64,000 bases of DNA from Euphorbia lathyris. Taxonomy: Eukaryota; Streptophyta; Magnoliopsida; Malpighiales; Euphorbiaceae. Positions 34,249-46,245 of this stretch are shown piece by piece. The first letter of the stretch is position 1. Each line of letters begins with the position of its first letter. Location of the stretch: positions 39,031,501 through 39,095,500 of the forward strand of contig NC_088918.1 of assembly GCF_963576675.1 (NCBI RefSeq), written 5' to 3'. Position numbers and translations under genes: made by a program. Under the pieces are notes generated by a model that worked only from the letters and a program-made list of their open reading frames with translations, was not told where the DNA came from and searched no databases.

Positions 34249-37200
34249 GGTATGATGAAAAAGTTGTTATGGAATTGGAAAATTGTTAATACTCTATCTA
34301 GCACTTGTAATATGTTGCTAGAGAATATCATTTATCAAACTTTTGCCTAAATCTGAAGATGAAGATGAAGCTGGTCTATTTTTGTTGTATTTGAGATGGA
34401 TAGTAATCATGTTTATGATACACAACAGTGGCTTCCGGAAACAGCCTGCTCATTTTGTGTGTAAAATATTATGATACGAGCCTCGATTCGATTGAGATAA
34501 TTATGCGGCATGACACTTTTATGATCATGTTTCTTTGTAAAATTCAATTTGTATAAAACCAAATATATGCTTGATCATGAGCATTTAACTTGGAAAATGT
34601 GGTAAGAGACTCTACTTTGAATGAATTACTGAAGAGAGCAAAAGGTATCCATAATTGTATTGCTATTACCATTTACCAAGTATATGAATTTCAACGTTAT
34701 GCAAATGTTACAGGATCTGTGTAACCTGCTTTGGAAGCATTTTGGTAGAAGTGGCAATGTTCCATATGGTTATATATAAAATGTTAGAAAATTGATTTTC
34801 ATGTCAATCGTTTTGTGTCTATCGGATTGTCTTTGTAAATGGTGTTTTCGTCGAGAACTTGTCATTCCTTCATTTTAGAATATTTTAGATTAATTGATTG
34901 AGTCAGCCACTGCCCAATTGTTTTTGTTGGACTGTTGGTTTTAGTGTTTTGCCTCTTCAGATGAAACTTTCAAATATTACAATACATTGATTTGGGGTCA
35001 AATGATTACTCAACTTTTGATTTAAGTTTCATTTTGTTTTAGTATAATACTCTCTCCGTTTTATACTTATTTATCACAGAATTATTGTTTTCATATTATT
35101 TGTCATGTAATTTTTTTCTATTTTTTTCTTATTAATCAGTTTGACATCAATTACTCTTTTTGTCATTTTAAGTTTTTGAGGTATAAAGAATGGTGTAATT
35201 TAATGAATATAGTGGTGTAATTTAATGAATATAGTGAGACATGAGAGATTTTTCAATAAAAAATTAAATGAGGGTTAGAAAGGAGAGAGCCTCGTTTAGT
35301 AACATAGAGGAACAGTTTTGTTCTGTAGTATTTGATCATTCACCTTTAGACTCTAAAAGGTTTTTAGAGTTGAATTTTATTATAAATTTTTCAAAATTTA
35401 ACTTAAGAACTAACAAATGAAATGTACAAATAAATTTCTTGGAGATGTTAATAGTTTCTTGAACCAAATTTAAAGGAGTCTTAATATTAAGACTTAGGAT
35501 CCGTTTGGTTACCTATTGTTTGATGTTTCTTGTTTCCTGGTTTGTTGTTTTTCCAAAAAGTTATTTTTTAGCTATAAAAGACAAACACTTTTTATTTTAT
35601 TTTTGAGGTTTGGTGCATCCAATAAGTATATGATGTGGACAGGCAACAATTCAAAGGAGGAAGTTTCTTTCTCAGATCGTAATCTCTACCATTAATTGTA
35701 AAAATGAATAATTGAGATTTAGTTGTTGAAGTCTAGAATTTTATTATTCATTTATTGAAAATTGAATGTCAACTATTTATTTTGCTTTTGATGATTGAGA
35801 TACATATGGACATGGTTTTTAAGTTCAAATTCAACATAATTCAGTGTTTCTTCCAGTAAGGATGATTTTATTTAAATTATGTAAAGTTTAATTAATTTAT
35901 TGAAGGACTCTAAACTTGATTGACCGTAACTATATTTTAATTTGATAATTCAGCATTAATTTTGTCAGTTGATTACGTTTTGATAAAAAAAAAAAGCTAA
36001 TGACTTATTGCCTCTTCAAGAGCTCAAATAATACATAAATATATACAAATACATATTTGCATAGAATAAGTTTTTTTATATATAAAAAATTGCATAGAAT
36101 AAGTTAAAAATTTAGTTTTATAGTTATATTGGAGAATAGATTTCGCTTCCATATATAAGATTAAATTTGTACATCATTCACTCTGTCCCATAGGATTAAA
36201 TTTTCATGTTTGTATTATATATTTAGACAAACTATGTCTCATCTGTAGAAATTTTCTTGTAAGCTCTCGTCATTTGTAGTTTTTAATTGACTAGTATATT
36301 CACTTTTTATTTTCAAACTAAATTTTTGGAAAGAGTTGAAAATTGATGGAAAAGAAATGGTCAAAACACATAATATTACGTCCTTTTGCTTTACTAATTT
36401 CAATTAGCATATGCATTTTTGTTATCAACACAACTGTGCTTGTTTTAAGTTGTCAATGTAGTTCTTACGCATGTTTATTATTGTTTACTGTGTTTGCTGT
36501 TATGGTTTGCTGTTTGTTGTTGCTTTTCAGAATAGAGTAAACAAGCACTCCTTTTGTTTTTTACCCACATAGAAAGAAATATAGTTTTAGTTAAATTTGT
36601 AAAACAATGGCTTTTAGCTTTTTTAATGGATATAATAGCCTTATGAAACTTTTCATGAAAAGCTTTTTATTTATATTTATTTGATTTTGATAAAATTATT
36701 ATTTTTTATTTTCACAAACATTTTTTTAACATTATTCAGATCTTTATAATACAATTACCCAAACAAAAGAGTTTTTCTCCATTCAATAAATTATTATTAT
36801 TATTTAATTATTTAAGTTATTTTTATTAATTATATTATATTTTTGCTTTTATAATTTATTTGCTGATTAGATATTTACAAACTAACAATAATTAATTAAA
36901 ATTTTACCAAATAACAACAAACATCTAATCGCACTAGTTTCGGTAATAGCTATCAGCTAAAGCATTTGTAAAAAAAATCAAATGAGAGAGAAATTAATCT
37001 ATAATTATTTAGATTCTATTATTTGGTTAAAATTCATGGTAAAAAAATTATCTAACTTGGAGTTCAGATTTTGAATCTTATACATTTGCTACATCCTTTT
37101 ATCCTTCAATTTTAATTAGATTTAAAAATTTAAAAATTTCACAAATCTAATTTCTCACTTATCTGTTAATTTCTATAGACTTGTTAATCATGAGCTAGAT

Positions 37201-37648
37201 TATTTGTTAAATTAGAGATTAAAGTACACGAGTTAGTTTATTAAAGAAAATTAGATAAATAGAGGATTTAAAACATGTTAAGAGACAGATCGACTTGTTT
37301 CGAATAATTGAAAGTAAAATAAAATAAATAATACAAGAAATTTACATAATTTGATCAATTTGTGCCTATTTACATAGGAGATACACAACTTTTATTATTG
37401 AAGCAACTAACATCTTACAAGTGAAATTTATAAAATTTCACAAATCCAATAATTTTTTTAAAAGTTCATGACCAAATGTTTGTCAAACTCTCTAATTTTC
37501 TTTAGACTCAAATTGAAAATACTTTGTTGTTTAAGAACATCTTACAAGTGAAGGCATACTTTGACAATTTACACAGTATTTATTTTAGCTTTCAAATGAA
37601 TATTGGCAAACCCTTTTGAGAAGGCCAAACGCTAGTCGAAAGGGAGGA
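34249..37648. other. 3.4-kb AT-rich intergenic region
   Basis: Contains the 3' UTR of the J-domain gene and no further gene that I can support. ATACTCTCTCCGTTTTATAC near 35046 resembles a Stowaway-like end, with a tandem GTGGTGTAATTTAATGAATATA near 35192-35235. GGATCCGTTTGGTTACC near 35499 resembles a hAT-type terminus. No matching opposite ends or target duplications were secured for either. Confidence 0.35.
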
Positions 37649-37657
37649 TTAATATTA

Positions 37658-38431
37658 CGGTTTTGATATATGCAGCCCTTAGGGCTGCATATAAGCATTA
37701 AATGCTTAAGAATATTTTTTTGTATTTTTCAATATCCATATTTATTATGCATTGAACTTTTAAATACACCAAAACTAATTTATTGTAATAATATATGCTC
37801 TTATATTTTTAATATCTGCATTTATTATATATTGAACTTCTATAATTTTTGGAAAAGTGTAGATTTATCCGTAACTATGAATTTAAACAAATTGTTTCAC
37901 TGTTATTCAACTCGTTATTTAATTGTAGCATAAGACCTTGCAAACATCCTAAAATATTTAATTTGTTGCTAATACAGTTATAAATAATCTGTCAAAATTA
38001 TAATATTCAAATCTGTCACATAAAAGTTAGTCAGAAAAAACTGCATACAACCCGTCAAAATACAAATAACTGTTTTATTTTATCGACGAACTTCTTTAGA
38101 ATATCTGATGTGATAGTCAAATAACTGTCAAATCAGTTAGTTCAAATTTTCTATTGTGTAAGAATAAAATTGAAATTATTTGATATTGTTAGGATAAAAT
38201 TGTATAAATTCATAGTTACGGGTAAATCTGCATTTTTTCAAAAATGATAGAAGTTCAATATATAATAAATGTAGATATTAAAAATATAAAAGAATATATT
38301 ATTGCAATAAATGAGTTTTGATGTATTTAAAAGTCCAATGCATAATAAATATGGATATTGAAAATACAAAAAAATATTCTTAAGCATTTAATGCTTACAT
38401 GCAGCCCTAAGGGCTGCATATATCAAAACCG
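37658..38431. mobile_element. MULE-type long-TIR element, 774 bp
   Basis: Flanked by the 9-bp duplication TTAATATTA (37649-37657, 38432-38440). The inverted repeats are about 250-280 bp each, starting CGGTTTTGATATATGCAGCC, followed by the palindrome TGCAGCCCTTAGGGCTGCA (right arm TGCAGCCCTAAGGGCTGCA) and GCATTAAATGCTTA. The middle is about 200 bp of unrelated AT-rich DNA. No transposase; the open frame at 37670-37933 lies in a repeat arm and is not considered coding. Confidence 0.88.
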
Positions 38432-38440
38432 TTAATATTA

Positions 38441-38809
38441 ATATTGGTTTTATAAACCATGCGCCAAATATATAATTAATATTACTTTGATGATTGTACC
38501 TTAAACTCGCTTGCACCTTACACTTGTTCAGAAAAAATTGATGGACTCTCTAAGTTTACATGATGTCTCCTTACTCTTTAAATTTACTTAAAATGTCATA
38601 ATTAAATCTCTAAATCTATAAAAACGCCATTAAAGTGTCAAAAAATAGAAAGTTAATTCGTTGTAATGATTTAGAATCACGAATTAGGCCTTTATTTTTT
38701 CAGTTTTGAATTTTTTTTACAAGTTTAGACAAATTGAAATGTATATCACTTTAAACAAATTCAGACCAAATATAGGGTGCCAATAAGCAATTAAAAATAT
38801 AAGGTGACA
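38441..38809. other. Intergenic, nothing recognised
   Basis: AT-rich; ends at the MULE target duplication AATAATTTA (38810-38818). Confidence 0.35.
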
Positions 38810-38818
38810 AATAATTTA

Positions 38819-38989
38819 GGGTAAATTCCCAAAAAAAAAAATCTTGTGGTTTGTTTTTTTTTTTTAAAAGGACCGTGTCATACGCCGTTGTAAAAATTAC
38901 GGAAAATGACATAACACCGTTTAACTTGATGACATGGCAAAGGGTAAAATGGTCTGAATTAGTTGGGGGACCTATATAAGCACCAGATC
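38819..38989 (+). repeat. Left TIR of outer MULE
   Basis: About 171 bp matching the right end in inverted orientation: GGGTAAATTCC, CTTGTGGTTTG, GGACCGTGTCATAC, ACGGAAAATGACATAACACC, AAAATGGTCTGAATTAGTTG and the TATA-bearing CCTATATAAGCACCAGATC. Confidence 0.9.
38971..38980 (+). promoter_or_regulatory. TATA box in left TIR, facing inward
   Basis: CCTATATAAG lies about 210 bp before the GRF gene ATG. The same sequence sits inverted in the right TIR, so each TIR could drive the gene next to it. Confidence 0.6.
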
Positions 38990-39189
38990 GTCTTCTTCTT
39001 CCCCCCAAATTACTATTTCTTCTCAACTTCTTCTTTCAATCGAAAACCTAAAATCCAATTCCCTTCAAATCATGTTGATTAATTAACATGTTAGTGATTC
39101 TCTTGAATTTTCGAATGTAAACCCCAAGATTTGCAGTTCAAATTTCACCAAATTCGTGTAGCATTTATTGAACCCTAAAGCGTGAAGAG

Positions 39190-39504
39190 ATGAGTTCATC
39201 GAATTCATCAAATTCTCATATTTCATTGGGTCAGTGGCATGAATCAAACTGCTTCTGTGGGATTAGAGCTCCAATACGTCGAGCATCAACAAAGTTAAAC
39301 AATGGAAGGAGATTCGTTGGTTGTGCGAGATATCCTGATCGAGCTGCTTGTCGTTATTTTGAGTGGCTTGATCCTGATGAATTAGAGGTTTGTCGTGCTC
39401 GTGTGGGTGAACTCGAAATGGAGTTACGGACCATGTCTGAGAGTAAGAAAAAGCTAGAGATGGAACTTTTGCAGGAGAACGAAGAAAATAGAAGATTGAA
39501 ATAA
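39190..39504 (+). CDS. GRF zinc-finger/coiled-coil protein of the MULE
   Basis: 104 residues. Residues about 20-60 form a GRF-type zinc finger: CFCGIRAPIRR, GRRFVGCARYPDRAACRYFEW, with four Cys and the GRRF core. Residues about 65-104 (VGELEMELRTMSESKKKLEM and on) are a charged coiled coil. GRF fingers bind single-stranded or structured nucleic acid in other proteins. Stand-alone short GRF proteins are common in plant genomes, and this context suggests that at least some are MULE accessory genes. It is transcribed from the left TIR side toward the transposase. The frame is intact. Confidence 0.8.
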   Translation: MSSSNSSNSHISLGQWHESNCFCGIRAPIRRASTKLNNGRRFVGCARYPDRAACRYFEWLDPDELEVCRARVGELEMELRTMSESKKKLEMELLQENEENRRLK

Positions 39505-40056
39505 GAAAATGGGTGTTTAAAGAAGAAATTAATTGTTATTGTTATTGTTATTGTACTGATAATGGGGTTTATTGTAATGATATTTGCCAGTATAGATAAT
39601 GATAGTAGGATAGATGGCAGATTTGGGTTGCCTTAGTGGTAGACAAACTACACTTTGTAGCCAAAAATGTATTGCCATTTACATGTTTGTGTAAATGTTT
39701 GTGTGAAAATGAAGGTGAATTGATATTATGTTATTGACTTGTGTTAATTGTGACCAAAAAATCACTTGTCTTTGAAGTGCGAATTTGTTATTTGTGCAAT
39801 TTAATCATCTTGACTGTGAGTTGTTCTTGTGCTAATTTTATTGTACTTGTTCATACACAATATAACTAAAAATGTGGCTTGTTCAGGTCACAATATATGT
39901 CAATTGCAAAGAACCTTAATTACATTCACAACCTTAATTGTCACAAAGGTATTACATATAGGTCAGAAGCTTTGACTTCCCTGTAGAGGTCACAATTCAC
40001 AAAATATACAAAATAGCTAACAAAAAGTAGTGTTTCCAAAATGCCTATCAAGTTTC
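39505..40056. other. MULE interior between convergent genes
   Basis: AT-rich. Holds the 3' ends of the GRF gene and transposase transcripts; GTTATTGTTATTGTTATTGT microrepeat at 39534. No gene. Confidence 0.4.
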
Positions 40057-41531
40057 TCAATAGTCTTCAACATTTCCAGTGAAATGGACATGTCTCTGGG
40101 CTAAATCAGCAAGGTTTGCAGCTCTTCTTGGTCTAGTTGGAACACTAGGCTCTGCTTCATTTGGCTCTTTTCCTAGTTGTAGAAATTGTTGGTGCCATGA
40201 AATTTCTGCCACTGCCCCTACCTCTGCACCTACCTCTCACCACTGGTTGGCTTTGTCCTCTAGTAACACCACCAATATTTGCTAAGTTTTGTGTTGGTGG
40301 TGGCTGTGAAACACTTCCTTTAGTAACACCACCAATATTTGCTGAAGGCTGTGTTGGGGGTGGCTGTGAAGTACTTCCAACTAAATGTCCTTGCTGCATC
40401 ATAGAACATCAAAAAAATCCAAATTTGTGTTACTAACTATTAAAAAAATAGCAAAATCAACAAATTTATCCAACTTACACTAGATTGTGCAGGGTTGGAA
40501 GTGGTTGCATTATTGGTTTTTCTAGGTATGCCTACTTTTCTAGGTGGACTACCATGCAAAAGGAAATACATATTATTATTTAAAACTTGGCCATCTAATG
40601 TAGATTAAAACAAACAGTTTGAACTTACTTGAACTTGTGTACCACTCCTTTTGTTGGCTAATTTGCGATGCCTTCTTTGCTATGGTGTTTCACTTGTTAT
40701 TCCAGACTTGCAACCCCTAGCATTATGCCCAAGCTGTTGACATAGGCCACACTTAACACCACCTCCTATCCTCGAAACCTTATGAGGGTCCCTTGGCTCA
40801 TCAGCCCTCCTATTCCTTCTTTTCTTTGCTCTTCCAGGCGGTTTAAGTACAATGCCAGCATGGATGTCAGGCAGTGATGTCCTTTCCCACTCCTCTTATG
40901 ATGGCACAGGCTTGAATACATGTTGATATACTGCCAAATATGTTGTCTTCATAAAATAATCATGCATATAGCTCTCTGGTTGTTCTCTCTGATAAATAAT
41001 GGCAGCCATTGCATGCTTGCATGGAATACCAGAAATATCCCGGATCCTACATGTGCATGTCTTTTCCTTAAGATCAACAGCAACACGTCTCCCATAATTA
41101 ACAACCTCATATAATTTATCGCCTGCTCGAGTGCAGAAACAGTTTCTACTCTCAACTTTTATCGTCTCAAGCATAGTCTGGTAATTTGGGCACACATTTC
41201 CATTGTAGTTCTTTATACCAGTGAACTTAGTGTACTGTCTTTCCATGAAGGCTTTCCTAATCCATTCCAACAAACATAGTATAGGAAAATCTCTACAAGG
41301 CAATATCATCTTGTTAAATGACTCACAAATGTTATTTTGAACTGCATCACACTTGGTTCTAGAGTTGAAGTAACTCCTTTCCCATGTGTGAAGGTCATGG
41401 TCCATCACCCATTGATAAGCCGCAGGGTCAAATGTTTGGAGTTTCTCCATATGATGCTCCCATAACTTCACAATACCAGCTGATGTCGCCTTTCATAAAT
41501 GCTCTTTGTATTCAACCCCTTTGAATCTCAG
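40057..41531 (-). pseudogene. MULE transposase, C-terminal part
   Basis: Downstream portion of a transposase whose upstream portion lies across the nested element at 60373-61044. In order: LRFKGVEYKEHL at the insertion point, then TGA where the family has a conserved Trp (41495-41493). QNNICESFNKMI carries the catalytic Glu (about 41335). The SWIM finger CTCRIRDISGIPCKHAMAA is at about 41000-41060. A stop follows near 40895, then a knuckle CGLCQQLGHNARGC (about 40700-40745). The tail is Gly/Arg/Pro-rich with two copies of a QPPPTQ..ANIGGVT repeat (about 40260-40370). Several stops and shifts make it non-functional. Confidence 0.85.
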
Positions 41532-44308
41532 TGTAGACACCGAGTCGGAGGACCTGTGACGAAAACTTGTAACAAAGCGGTCGAAGCGGTTGGTTCCGGA
41601 AAACTTTAAAAAAAAAGAGAGAAGAAAAATATATAATAAGAAAAAGAGAGAAAAGAAAAAGTCAACGGAAATCGCGGTCGTCAAGTGCACGGCTCGCGAG
41701 CGTCCAGCGACGTGGTGCGAGCGCCTAGCGGCAGCCGACGTGTGTCCGACGACAGTTGGACGCACGCCCGGCAGCGCGGGGCGTGCGCTCGACGTCCGCG
41801 GGGCGCGCACGTCCGGCGGCGCGCGCTCGACGATCGTTGGGCGCGCGCGCCCGATAGCGCGGGCGCACGCCCGACGGCCGCTGGGCGCGCACGCCCGGCA
41901 GCCGTTGGGCAGACGCCCAACGACGCTGGACGGACACCCAACGACGCTGGGCGGACGCCCAACGCTCGCTGGGCCCAACGCTTGTTGGGCGCACGCCCAA
42001 CGATAGTTGGGCGTTCGCCCAACATAAGTTGGGCGTCCGCCCAACTAGGTTGGGCGTTCGCCCAACCTGTTTTGGGCGTCGCCCAAAATTTTTCGGGACC
42101 CGTTGCCTAGCACGGATCCTCATGCAAGAAAGGAGGGGGATTTTGGGAGAGCTTCTCACTCTAAGACATTTTTTAGAGAGAGAAAGTTATTTTTTGGGAA
42201 AAAACATTTTTTTCCTAAAAATTCCGAATTTCCTAAAAGTTAAAATTTTACCGAAAATACAAAAAAAAACCGGAAAAGCACGATTCGTGGAATCAACCGA
42301 CTTCAACCGTCAATACCGAACTTGAGGTATTATCCGAGGACTAGACTCATTCTATTTTATTTTATTTATTTATTTTTATGTTATAATTTTATTTATTTAG
42401 TTATTTATTTATATATCACATTTTACTTAATTTTTCGTATTTATTTAATTTTCGTCTCGTATTAGATGAACGTTCGGTTTTGTTTTAAAATCAAAACCTC
42501 GTTTTAACGTCCCAATACGAATCGTGATCCGATTCAAAGGTAGTTCGGGATTAATAAAAACGTTGTAATTATACGCTTTAAAAATATTTCTAAATAATGT
42601 TTTAAAATAGAAACGTCGTTTTAGGAATATCCGTTATAGGCTATGATCCAATTTGGGGTAGCTCGGAGGTCCAAAACGATAGAATAGATCTAATCTAAAG
42701 CTTTTGAATATATCTGGAAACTGTTGGTTCATTTCTGTAATTTTACGTTTTCTGTCACTAAAGGCTGTTTACCGACGGATTTTCCGTCGGTAAAGCTGCT
42801 GAAATGTAAAAAATGCTGTTTGGTCCCTCCTTCTCAACTTTTAGGCTTTTGGTCCTTTATATATATATATATGTATATTTATGTAATATATACTTTCAAG
42901 CTATTTTTAAATACTTTGTACATATACTTATTTAATGTGTTTATATATCATTTCTTTTCATCAATTTGATTTAGAGTTTATTCTCTATATGTTATTATGT
43001 ACAATACTATTTTGATTTAGAGTTGATTTTCTTATTTATGAATTTTGTCCTCCATCTTAATATTATCTCTTAAATAAAAATCAAAGTGTATTTTAATTAG
43101 CCTTATCCTTATTTTCACTTATATATGTATTATTACTTTCCTTATCATATATTTAATCTATATATATTATTACTATTTTACCATTCTTACGTATATGTAT
43201 AAATATGTATATTTATTCTCCATTTGAATTTCCTATAGGTATATATTCTTTAAATATGTTTGGGTTGGGTGGGTTTGAGATTCAATTCATTAATTGTCGT
43301 TATTATATTCAAGTAAGGTTCAATTGAGTGAAAAATGGGAAAATAAATCACAAAAAGAGAGTTTAATTTGTTGGTTTAAATTAAAGCTTTTCTAGATGTT
43401 CCTAAAGTGTAAATAACGTTGTCTTGACATCTTTAAATCGTTTCCAAAATATCATGTTTTAAAACCTTAATTCGTTCCAACGACGGATTAAGCGAACCTT
43501 GTAATTAAAACCGTTTCTTAAAATTGCTTTTAATAATAGAGTTTTTGAATCGCTTTCCTAATTAAATGGTTTTGTACAAAATAAATTGACTTGTATGTTT
43601 AATCACGTTTTCTTGTCAAAGGCTTTTATCTCAACATTTTCAAACGCTCGAGTCGTTCCAACGACGGTTCGAGTGAACGCCATTAACGGGGTTTTAAAAC
43701 GTTCCTAAATCGTTCCAACGACGATTAAGGTATGACCATGTAAATAAACTCATTTTTGGGAAGTGAGTTTAGTTTAGAGTTAGTGTGTAATACGAATCAT
43801 AAATCACATTGTAAACAAATCAATTCTTTCTTCTCCCCCCTCTCTCTCTTCTATGTACTTTGAACTAATGTAAATGGGTGATTCTTTACTAAAATGGCTT
43901 TCGATAATATATGCTCAAAACGGTTTTCAAAACGAGAAAGAAAAGGTTTCAAATGAATTTTAAACTTAAAGAAATATGCGATTAGTCCGTTATCGCCTAA
44001 CACGCTGAGTAGGAGGCCGGTGGTTCATAACCGGACGATGTCGGGGTGCCTAGTAGCCTTTCTCCGGAAAGGAGCTAGCCTTCTCGGCTCGTACCTAAGT
44101 TTCCCGAACCCTCACCGGTCTCCCGCAAGGGATCGGTGTTCATTTTCCCATTCGTGGGTGGCGACTCTTCCATACTCCAAGCTCCGGTCCTGCCGAGCAG
44201 CTTGATTCCACGATTGGTTGCTTTCGGTGCCAATCACCGCTTACGTCGCCATGAGGTGTCCACCCCCCGGTCCGCCCGGGAGATTAGGCCGCGGCACCTC
44301 ATCTAACA
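41532..44308 (+). repeat. 5' LTR of Tat/Ogre-like element (2777 bp)
   Basis: Very GC- and CpG-rich at 41680-42110, with an array of GTTGGGCG/CGCCCAAC palindromes at about 41980-42090, then AT-rich. Compared with the 3' LTR it keeps about 900 bp that the other has lost, but lacks the hexamer TTTAAG that forms a TATA-like box there (CCTAGCACGG at about 42107 here). Minus-strand and plus-strand open frames over the GC-rich part are compositional shadows. Confidence 0.92.
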
Positions 44309-44310
44309 AG

Positions 44311-44328
44311 TGGCGACTCTACTGGGGA
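44311..44328 (+). other. Primer-binding site of Tat/Ogre-like element
   Basis: TGGCGACTCTACTGGGGA starts 2 bp after the 5' LTR. It resembles the tRNA-Arg-type primer sites known in Tat/Ogre elements; the tRNA identity is from memory and should be checked. Confidence 0.75.
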
Positions 44329-46245
44329 AGCGAGAAATTTGATTCCGGAAGGCGTGTATTAAGCCCTTAACGGGGACGGATCGTATTATTTCTTTTCGTA
44401 TGCATTCATAAGCATTATTGCAAACCTTTTGGGTAATTTCCACGAAACCTCTAGCGAGAGTCCATTCGTCGCTCGAAAGAGGCTAGTGTAAATTCCCCCT
44501 TACAGTAAGGCGCCAAAGGGTCCCCATCCATTCGTTAGGGGCGAATTTGTGCGGTCCTGTGAGGTCCCGCGATCAGCCGTGTCAGCATATAGTAGCCTTA
44601 GAAGTTGCCATAGGATTACCCGTTACTATTTTTGATGTGATAAATGAATCAGTTCGTGTTTTCAAATTGCCATGATACGTGTCTAATCCTAAAATATGTA
44701 AAGAAAATGAAACGATACGTTAATATATACTCTTAAACCGATATACAAACTACCCCAAAACATCGAAACGATTCAAACTAAAGACGACTTGGTCATCTCG
44801 TATGGATAAACTTGTGCGACCCGCCTGGTCCCTTTTCGTGTCCCGAAGAAGGCACATGTTCAGGAAATACGTTATGACGTAAGCACGTATTAGTACGAAT
44901 CGGTTTGGCATTAAGGATAGTTATATCTCGATTCAAAGGACTATATTAATAGTAGCCGTTATTCACATTCTTTAAATAGGTTGGGATGAAACGAGATTAT
45001 GACGAAACGAAAACAAAGAACATTTCTGTTTCGGATGACCCTGCTGTAACGTAAAGAGTTTCGCAAACGTGGCCCGTCCCTTCCGAATAAAAGACGAGCT
45101 CTTACGTTATGCCTTGTGTCATTCTTAAGAGAAATGGACGTGTCCGCAAAAGTGACTAAGAAAATAAAAGAAAAACAAAAATAAACAAACGACCAAAGTC
45201 ATTCTGTATTTACGATGTATATCCATCCCGAGGGTAGTTAAAGAAAATGAACCAATACCGTTGAATACGTGTCTCGAGCCGGTATGTATGCCGTTTAAAA
45301 TCACAAAGCCGAATTGAGCTAAACCGCTTAATTGCGCCATATGGACGAGACTGTGGGTTTGACTAACGACTCGATCATTTCGACCGTTACCAAAACTACA
45401 AGAAATATGGCCTGATATGCGCGCTTGCTTAAACTCGTGCCTAAATGAAAAAGAACGGTGATATCCCCGCTCCGAATAAACATGTGATTCAACGAAACGT
45501 TGATTTTCTATAACCACGCTAAGGTGATATATCTCGTAGATTGGAAGGAATAAAGAGTTGTTAATAGCCGAAAGATTATCGTGCACTCGAATAAGACTCG
45601 CCGTCTTTTTACTTAGCCAAAATGAGCAAACGGATTCTTAACGCTAAAAACAAACACGTTACGCGATGAGTCCGTTCCTTAAAATAAAAAAGTGCTTTCA
45701 TCACTGAATGAACACGTGGTTACGTCTCTCGATAGATCCAAAAGATCCCGTCGTAATCTAAAAATCGAGACACGAACCCACGCGAATAAAAGGGAACGAG
45801 TCATTATCAATAACGAACGATTGGACTGAAAGAATAACTCGTACCACGTCTAAAAAACCGAGATGCGCTCGAAGGGAGTCAAAACCCGAACTAATGCATC
45901 TCGCAGAATGACAAAAAACGAGTTATCCCGAAAGGACAATCCAACTTGGTCGATATCTTAGTCACTGAACGCTGATACCTCAAAACGAACTGTATTGTCT
46001 GATGGATGATTTACTTTTCCGCAATAATCGACGGCATCACGCGTCCCCTGGACCGCAATGTGAGCCCCAAACCAAAATCCTATAAAAGAGACTTGGACCA
46101 TCGAGTGTGTGGAGGAATAAGGGTGGAAGAGAGATGTTGTGATACGTGTAATTAGACTAACGTTTGTTCTTCTTATCTTATATATCCGTAAATAAATAAA
46201 CGCACACACCACAAATCATGCATATAAAACCATGCATACATACTA
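44329..46245 (+). other. Leader between primer site and gag
   Basis: About 1.9 kb without a plus-strand frame longer than about 60 codons. Ogre elements often carry an extra ORF here; none is visible. The minus-strand frame at 45125-45586 has no recognisable domain and I do not call it. Confidence 0.5.

Noticed and set aside
35499..36960. hAT-type element suggested by GGATCCGTTTGGTTACC
   Set aside because: No 8-bp duplication and no clear inverted partner end.
41493..42159. Overlapping Arg/Ala/Pro-rich frames on both strands in the 5' LTR (and the same at 58529-59150)
   Set aside because: GC-rich palindromic LTR sequence lacks stops by composition; no domain, and the frames differ between the two LTRs.
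45125..45586. 153-codon minus-strand frame in the retrotransposon leader
   Set aside because: No recognisable domain, no splice or promoter signals found, ends in a low-complexity Phe/Leu stretch.
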